From Paenibacillus koleovorans NBRC 103111 (lineage in GTDB: Bacteria; Bacillota; Bacilli; Paenibacillales; NBRC-103111), in the NCBI RefSeq assembly GCF_004000845.1, contig NZ_BIMA01000009.1:45078-109077 (forward strand): DNA of 64,000 bases. The letters run 5' to 3'. The notes below the pieces were generated by a model. It was given only the letters and a program-made list of their open reading frames with translations. It had not been told where the DNA came from and made no database searches. A program made the position numbers and the translations under genes. Positions 60,697 through 64,000 of this stretch are shown here, in pieces (position 1 is the first letter of the stretch; every line of letters begins with the position of its first letter).

Positions 60697-60758
60697 CTGA
60701 GAACCTAAGTATCCTATTCGCGAATCTAGCTTCGCGAATAGAGTACTTAGGTTCTCAG
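60697..60758. repeat. 62-bp inverted repeat
   Basis: CTGAGAACCTAAGTA (60697-60711) and its exact reverse complement at 60744-60758 enclose a second perfect arm CTATTCGCGAA / TTCGCGAATAG, with two-base mismatches between them and a six-base tip. There is no T-run, so it is not a standard terminator; it looks like a REP- or MITE-type palindrome. Confidence 0.8.
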
Positions 60759-60885
60759 TTCCACTTCCCGCCCGTCAAAGAAGGAAATTCGGTTCTCAGC
60801 TTGAGTACTTCGGTACCCAGCATTGTTACTCAGCACGGTTACTACATGGCCCTAGTCAACTCTATCCTCGCATCAGGTCGATTTG

Positions 60886-61059
60886 TACGATTTTTAATAC
60901 AACCGGTGACCAATAGCAGCTAAATCCACTCATTCTTTACGATTTTTCATACAATTGGCGACTCAGATCAGCTACCTAACCCCATTTTTATTTGATATTT
61001 CGCACAAATCGCGACTTAGATCAGCTTCAGTGACTCATGGTGTATGATTTTTCGTACAA
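60886..61059. repeat. Four degenerate tandem repeats with a 52-bp period
   Basis: The box TACGATTTTTMATACAA recurs at 60886, 60938, about 60991 (as TGATATTTCGCACAA) and 61043 (as TATGATTTTTCGTACAA). It is followed in the first three copies by a second conserved part, GGYGACYMARATCAGCT-like. The spacing is 52, 53 and 52 bp. Confidence 0.75.
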
Positions 61060-61246
61060 ATTTTGCCGCCGCTGAGTTTATGCTCTAGTCTCCGCCCTTT
61101 CAACCCCCTAGCTTCCCTTTCCCTCCTACACGATCCCTCTCAGCCAGTCCACTGCGGATTTCAACCCTATATACTAGTGAATCAGCGGGTTTTCAGGTAA
61201 ACTTGAACTACATAATCATGGATCAGCTTTCGGAGGGACTATCAAC

Positions 61247-63274
61247 ATGCTGTTGCAAGTGAACCAAATCAACAAAAGCTACGGAATCAGACCGATTCTT
61301 ACGAATATATCGCTGCAAATTTTGGAGAGAGAGCGGATCGGACTTGTCGGGGCGAACGGCGCGGGCAAATCGACGCTGCTGCAAATTATCGCAGGGCTGA
61401 TGTCGGCGGACTCCGGGGATATTTTCAAGTCGAAGGAAACGCGGGTCGGCTACTTGTCGCAAAATTCGGGTCTGCAGTCGGGCGAGACGATGTGGAACGA
61501 GATGCTGACCGTGTTCGCGGACTTGCTCCAGATGGAGCGGGAATTGCGGGAGCTGGAGCGCCAGATGGCCGATCCGGCTGTACAGGCGAGCGAGAAGCGG
61601 TACGAGGACGTGCTGCAAAAGTACAGCCTGCTGTCGGAACGTTTCCGCGAGCGGCGCGGGTACGAGATTGAGGCGCGCATTCGCGGCGTGCTGCATGGGA
61701 TGGGCTTCGGCAGCTTTGCACCGGAGACGCCGATCGACACGCTCAGCGGGGGGCAAAAGACGCGGCTCGCGCTAGCCAAGCTGCTGCTGGAGGAGCCGGA
61801 TTTGCTCGTCCTCGACGAGCCGACCAACCATTTGGACATCGACACGCTCACCTGGCTCGAGGGGTATTTGCGCGGCTATCCCGGCGGCATTCTGGTTGTC
61901 TCGCATGACCGGTATTTTCTCGATGCCTTGGTAACCGGGATCTATGAGATCGAGCGGCATGTGTGCAAACGATATACAGGCAACTACAGCCGGTTCGTGG
62001 AGCTGAAAGCTGCCGAATACGAGACCGACCTCAAGCATTATGAGAAGCAGCAAGAGGAAATCGGCCGGATGGAGGATTTCGTCCGCCGCAATATTGCCCG
62101 CGCTACGACGACCAAACGCGCCCAAAGCCGCCGCAAGGCGCTGGAACGGATGGATCGGCTGGACAAGCCCGCTGGCGATCTGAAGAAGGCTTCCTTCCGT
62201 TTCGAAGCCGGGCGGGCGTCGGGCAAGGAAGTGCTGCATGTGAAGCAGCTTGGAGTAAGGTTCGAGGGGCAGTCCGGCGCTTTGTTCCGCGGGACTTCGT
62301 TTGAGCTGCGACGGGGCGAGACGGTCGCTTTGATCGGGCCGAACGGAGCCGGCAAATCAACGCTGCTCAAGGCGTTAATCGGCCAACAGCCGTATAACGA
62401 AGGAACGCTCCTGTGGGGCACCCATGTGGACGTTGGATACTACGATCAAGAGCAGCAAGGGCTGACTCCTTCGAACAACGTGCTCGAGGAGCTGTGGGAC
62501 GCATACCCGCACCTGGAGGAGGCGCGCATCCGGACGGTGCTCGGCAACTTCCTGTTCAGCGGCGAGGACGTGTTCAAGCCGGTGTCCGCCCTGAGCGGCG
62601 GGGAGAAGGCGCGCGTGTCGCTTGCCAAGCTGATGCTGCAGGAGGCGAACCTGCTCATCCTAGACGAGCCGACGAACCATCTCGATCTGATCAGCAAGGA
62701 GGTGCTGGAGGCCGCTTTGCTCGATTACGACGGGACGCTGCTGTTTATTTCCCATGACCGTTACTTCCTGAATAAAATGGCGGAACGCGTGCTGGAGCTG
62801 TCGGCCGGCGGCGTCACCAGCTACCTGGGCAACTACGAGGATTACATCGAGAAAAAGCAGGAGCTGGCCGAGCTGGAGGCCGAGCGGAATGCGGCTGCAG
62901 CCGGAAAAGGCAGTAATGGCGGGAAAGCCGGAGCCGGCGTCAATGCCGGTGGTTCTGGTGGTACGAGTGGCGGTGCCGGCACGGGAGCTGGCGTCGGTGC
63001 AGGTGGCGCCGGTGCGCTGGGTACGGGCGGCTCAGGGAATGCCGGCATCGACAAGCAGCAGCAGCGCGAGGAGCGCAGCCGGCAGCGCAAGCTGGAGCAA
63101 GTGGAAGCCGCGATTGCGGTGCTCGAGGGCGAGCTGGCTTCGCTCGAGGCCGAACTGCTGAAGCCGGACGTGTACAACGACTACATGGCCGTCCAGGAGT
63201 GCCAGCTCGAGATCGACGGCAAGAAAGAAGCGCTGGCTCCACTGTATGAGCAGTGGGAAGCTTTGCTGGTGTAA
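61247..63274 (+). CDS. ABC-F family ATPase (ribosome-associated type) with a Gly/Ala-rich linker
   Basis: 675 residues with two ABC domains and no membrane domain. Domain 1: GLVGANGAGKSTLL at about 34, LSGGQKTRLALAKLLL, LVLDEPTNHLDI. Domain 2: ALIGPNGAGKSTLLKAL at about 361, LSGGEKARVSLAKLML, LILDEPTNHLDLI. Between them is the charged linker typical of ABC-F (FVRRNIARATTTKRAQSRRKAL). At about 545-605 a Gly/Ala-rich segment (AGAGVNAGGSGGTSGGAGTG) precedes the C-terminal coiled coil. ABC-F proteins act on the ribosomal E site in translation or antibiotic protection; the length of the arm linker does not allow a choice. GGAGG precedes the ATG. Confidence 0.9.
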   Translation: MLLQVNQINKSYGIRPILTNISLQILERERIGLVGANGAGKSTLLQIIAGLMSADSGDIFKSKETRVGYLSQNSGLQSGETMWNEMLTVFADLLQMERELRELERQMADPAVQASEKRYEDVLQKYSLLSERFRERRGYEIEARIRGVLHGMGFGSFAPETPIDTLSGGQKTRLALAKLLLEEPDLLVLDEPTNHLDIDTLTWLEGYLRGYPGGILVVSHDRYFLDALVTGIYEIERHVCKRYTGNYSRFVELKAAEYETDLKHYEKQQEEIGRMEDFVRRNIARATTTKRAQSRRKALERMDRLDKPAGDLKKASFRFEAGRASGKEVLHVKQLGVRFEGQSGALFRGTSFELRRGETVALIGPNGAGKSTLLKALIGQQPYNEGTLLWGTHVDVGYYDQEQQGLTPSNNVLEELWDAYPHLEEARIRTVLGNFLFSGEDVFKPVSALSGGEKARVSLAKLMLQEANLLILDEPTNHLDLISKEVLEAALLDYDGTLLFISHDRYFLNKMAERVLELSAGGVTSYLGNYEDYIEKKQELAELEAERNAAAAGKGSNGGKAGAGVNAGGSGGTSGGAGTGAGVGAGGAGALGTGGSGNAGIDKQQQREERSRQRKLEQVEAAIAVLEGELASLEAELLKPDVYNDYMAVQECQLEIDGKKEALAPLYEQWEALLV

Positions 63275-63392
63275 GCAGCTGACCTTTCGCTTCCATAACC
63301 TGAAGCCGGGGCTCGTTCTTTGGAAAAACCGCAACCATTACTGTTTTTGGCAGCTGCAGTTGCCTCCCGTATCGCGGCGGCATAAAAGCAAT

Positions 63393-63410
63393 ACTCCCCT
63401 TATGGGGAGT
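63393..63410 (-). terminator. Short hairpin at the end of the minus-strand membrane protein gene
   Basis: ACTCCCC-TTAT-GGGGAGT, with the TAA stop of the gene in its loop and a modest CTTTTATG sequence beyond it on the minus strand. A weak terminator at best. Confidence 0.5.
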
Positions 63411-64000
63411 CTGAAGATAGCTTGAGCAGCAGCAGCGGTACGGCTGCGAACACAATCATCGTCCCTCCGGCGACGATGCCGGAGTCATTGAGGAGCAGCG
63501 CCGCAATCGCTCCGATTGTAATAGCGGAACAGCCATCCATGAGGAAGGGGTGGCTGTTTTGCCATTTTCGGAGCTCTCGCGGCCACAGGACAACCGCCAG
63601 CATAACGAGCAAGCCGGCGAGCAGCACCTTGCTCCATGCGGAGACGCCGAGCAGATGGATGTTCATCTGCAGCTTGCGGACGACCATCGCCCAGACGAGG
63701 TCGACACGCCCGTCCCGCAGCCACTGCATGGCGTTGCCGATGTGGCTGGGGGTGGAAGATGCGGCGGGAAAGGCCGCGTTGAGCAGCCAGAGCGCAGCTA
63801 GCGCCAGAGCGACGAGCGCCGCGATCGCTAGCGCCGTGCGCATGAGGCGCGAGGCGCGGGCTGGAGCGGCGGCAGCGGCGGAGGCACGCGAAGCGGCGCG
63901 AGGCGCGGGCTCTGGCGTGGCCTCGCGGGCCACGCCCGAAGCCGCTCGAGCCCCGCGTGCCTCGCGCGCAGAGCAGCCACCGGCGGGCGGCAGCGGGGCG
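63400..64000 (-). CDS. C-terminal part of a polytopic membrane protein (cut by window edge)
   Basis: The frame is open from the window edge to a TAA at 63400-63402; a GTG at 63933 is not a convincing start because the frame continues upstream. At least four hydrophobic helices are visible: LMRTALAIAALVALALAALWLL, WSKVLLAGLLVMLAVVLW, AITIGAIAALLLND and TMIVFAAVPLLLL. The segments VVRKLQMNIHLL and LLNDSGIVAGGTMIV recall the C-terminal membrane part of a large Paenibacillaceae membrane protein, but I cannot name its function. A low-complexity Ala/Arg-rich stretch (RAASRASAAAAAPARASR) lies before the first helix. Terminal end of an otherwise unseen gene. Confidence 0.6.
   Translation of the reverse strand, partial: APLPPAGGCSAREARGARAASGVAREATPEPAPRAASRASAAAAAPARASRLMRTALAIAALVALALAALWLLNAAFPAASSTPSHIGNAMQWLRDGRVDLVWAMVVRKLQMNIHLLGVSAWSKVLLAGLLVMLAVVLWPRELRKWQNSHPFLMDGCSAITIGAIAALLLNDSGIVAGGTMIVFAAVPLLLLKLSSDSP

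Larger units (their letters stand above)
60243..61246. other. 1-kb intergenic region with several repeat structures
   Basis: No convincing gene on either strand. The left part is G-rich with a direct repeat (60408-60540), the middle holds a long inverted repeat (60697-60758) among related short repeats (AACCAAATTTCGC, GGTTCTCAG), and the right part holds four tandem copies of a 52-bp unit (60886-61059). GGAGG directly precedes the ABC-F gene start at 61247. Confidence 0.6.

Noticed and set aside
60886..61059. CRISPR array
   Set aside because: Only four degenerate units, with the whole 52-bp unit repeated and no unique spacers; no cas genes.

Overview
The window looks like a chromosomal segment of a Gram-positive, spore-former-type Firmicute, most likely Paenibacillaceae (Paenibacillus/Cohnella-like). 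The pointers are an S-layer-homology protein, a split BY-kinase/modulator/phosphatase set of the Bacillus YwqC-YwqD-YwqE type, groES-groEL under a CIRCE operator, strong AGGAGG-type ribosome binding sites, a LAL/MalT-type LuxR regulator and several giant cadherin-like secreted proteins. No rRNA, tRNA, CRISPR array or intact insertion sequence was seen.

1-14.2 kb (minus strand): an exopolysaccharide cluster read leftwards. It runs BY-kinase modulator, BY-kinase, priming sugar-phosphate transferase, GDP-mannose 4,6-dehydratase, GDP-fucose synthase, a WbuB-like transferase, then an AT-rich variable part (four more putative transferases, three left-handed-helix acetyltransferases, an EpsG/Wzy-like polymerase) and the start of a Wzx flippase cut by the window edge. 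It predicts a fucose-containing, O-acetylated, Wzx/Wzy-dependent polymer whose export is controlled by tyrosine phosphorylation. 14.2-25.4 kb: an SLH cell-surface protein, the YwqE-like phosphatase, a 74-residue membrane protein behind a cyclic-di-GMP-I riboswitch, a TPR-glycosyltransferase and a 1840-residue cadherin-repeat protein.

25.4-33.7 kb: a small coiled-coil gene behind a promoter with a LexA-like box, facing a complete four-gene Wadjet (Jet/MksBEFG-type) anti-plasmid operon in the order jetD-jetA-jetB-jetC. 33.8-40.1 kb: the least explained part. It holds a MalT-type LuxR regulator, two paralogous GNAT-like proteins, a 27-codon peptide gene with a near-perfect ribosome binding site between them, and an ABC exporter fused to a cyclic-nucleotide-binding domain. 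The block is bracketed by two copies of the same 16-18-bp palindrome. It could be an undescribed peptide/acyl signal or RiPP-like export system. 40.1-42.1 kb: a scar zone of toxin-antitoxin remnants with a duplicated groEL 3' end.

42.1-64 kb: groEL/groES; two giant lectin/cadherin-like secreted proteins (2517 and 624 residues) sharing their two ends; a housekeeping block of tatC, tatA, a molybdopterin-binding protein, mogA/moaB, moaC and 5-formyltetrahydrofolate cyclo-ligase; an AraC regulator with a Gfo/Idh/MocA oxidoreductase; a 1-kb repeat-rich intergenic region; an ABC-F ATPase; and the C-terminal part of a membrane protein that runs off the window.
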